Below, piece by piece: positions 5,341 to 5,466 of a DNA stretch of 5,466 nt. The notes under the pieces were generated by a model. That model made no database searches. It was not told where the DNA came from and saw only the letters and a list, made by a program, of their open reading frames with translations. Source of the DNA: Candidatus Zixiibacteriota bacterium. Lineage in GTDB: Bacteria; Zixibacteria; MSB-5A5; GN15; FEB-12. The stretch spans positions 1-5,466 of the forward strand of contig JAGLXI010000223.1 in NCBI GenBank assembly GCA_023132995.1. The letters run 5' to 3'. The position numbers were made by a program, and so were the translations under genes. How positions within the stretch are numbered: position 1 is the first letter of the stretch; each line of letters opens with the position of its first letter.

Positions 5341-5466
5341 TATTTCTCCCTCATCTCTTCCCAGAGACGGCTGGCCCGCCTGACATGGGGTATGGTAATC
5401 GAACCTCCTACCGCCATGGCGATCGACAAGACACCGTCAGATTCCTCGTCGCTGGTGCCCATCTCA
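5340..5466 (-). CDS. 3' end of an unrecognised gene, cut by the window edge (last 41 aa)
   Basis: An open frame enters from the right edge and ends at TAA (5340-5342), giving 41 residues. They start with an acidic stretch (Asp-Glu-Glu-Ser-Asp), followed by a small hydrophobic Ala/Gly/Ile segment and a basic-acidic helical tail ending Trp-Glu-Glu-Met-Arg-Glu-Lys. I do not recognise the family from this fragment. Support for coding comes from the single-base overlap of its stop with the next ATG (TAATG) and from the next gene's ribosome-binding site lying within its last codons, a typical operon junction. Confidence 0.65.
   Translation of the reverse strand, partial: EMGTSDEESDGVLSIAMAVGGSITIPHVRRASRLWEEMREK

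Noticed and set aside
1..5466. CRISPR array, tRNA, rRNA, insertion sequence or long repeat
   Set aside because: Reading both strands showed no regularly spaced repeats, no cloverleaf-like or rRNA-like sequence, and no transposase or terminal inverted repeats.

Overview
The window is a compact bacterial segment in which every supportable gene lies on the minus strand, so transcription runs from high to low coordinates. The product mix is an endonuclease V homologue, a secreted beta-propeller of the two-component-regulator type, and a secreted DUF4846-like protein. With roughly 60% GC in hand-counted lines of the right part, this suggests an uncultured or environmental Gram-negative bacterium, perhaps of the FCB/candidate-phylum kind. 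That assignment is inference only, because no rRNA or taxonomic marker gene is present.

Layout in transcription order, right to left. (1) 5340-5466 holds the last 41 codons of an unrecognised gene cut by the window edge. Its TAA overlaps the ATG of the next gene by one base (TAATG). (2) 4459-5340 encodes an exported 293-aa protein resembling DUF4846. (3) 4230-4458 is a 229-bp intergenic region with a good sigma70-like promoter whose spacer contains a perfect short dyad. (4) 3510-4229 encodes an endonuclease V homologue in which one catalytic Asp appears as His. (5) 3294-3497 encodes a 67-aa protein that looks like the C-terminal tail of an M20-family amidohydrolase. It starts 12 bp after the endonuclease V stop, in the same reading frame. 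(6) 1825-3297 encodes an exported 490-aa beta-propeller protein, coupled to the 67-aa ORF by an ATGA overlap. Genes 4 to 6 look like one operon.

The left third (about 1-1750) looks different. It has lower GC (about 40-47% in sampled lines of the 272-aa gene) and two separately promoted genes with no homology to their neighbours that I can see. These are an unrecognised 272-aa protein (798-1616) and a PD-(D/E)XK nuclease-fold protein (5-706, GTG start). The 208-bp gap 1617-1824 holds a candidate promoter with an overlapping dyad and a GC-rich hairpin after the propeller gene. I read this part as accessory DNA next to a more stable host segment.

The right-hand genes do not form a recognisable pathway. 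Endonuclease V is a DNA/RNA inosine-repair enzyme, while the propeller and the DUF4846-like protein are exported proteins of unknown role. I see no tRNA, rRNA, CRISPR array, transposase or integrase. No gene-free stretch exceeds 300 bases.
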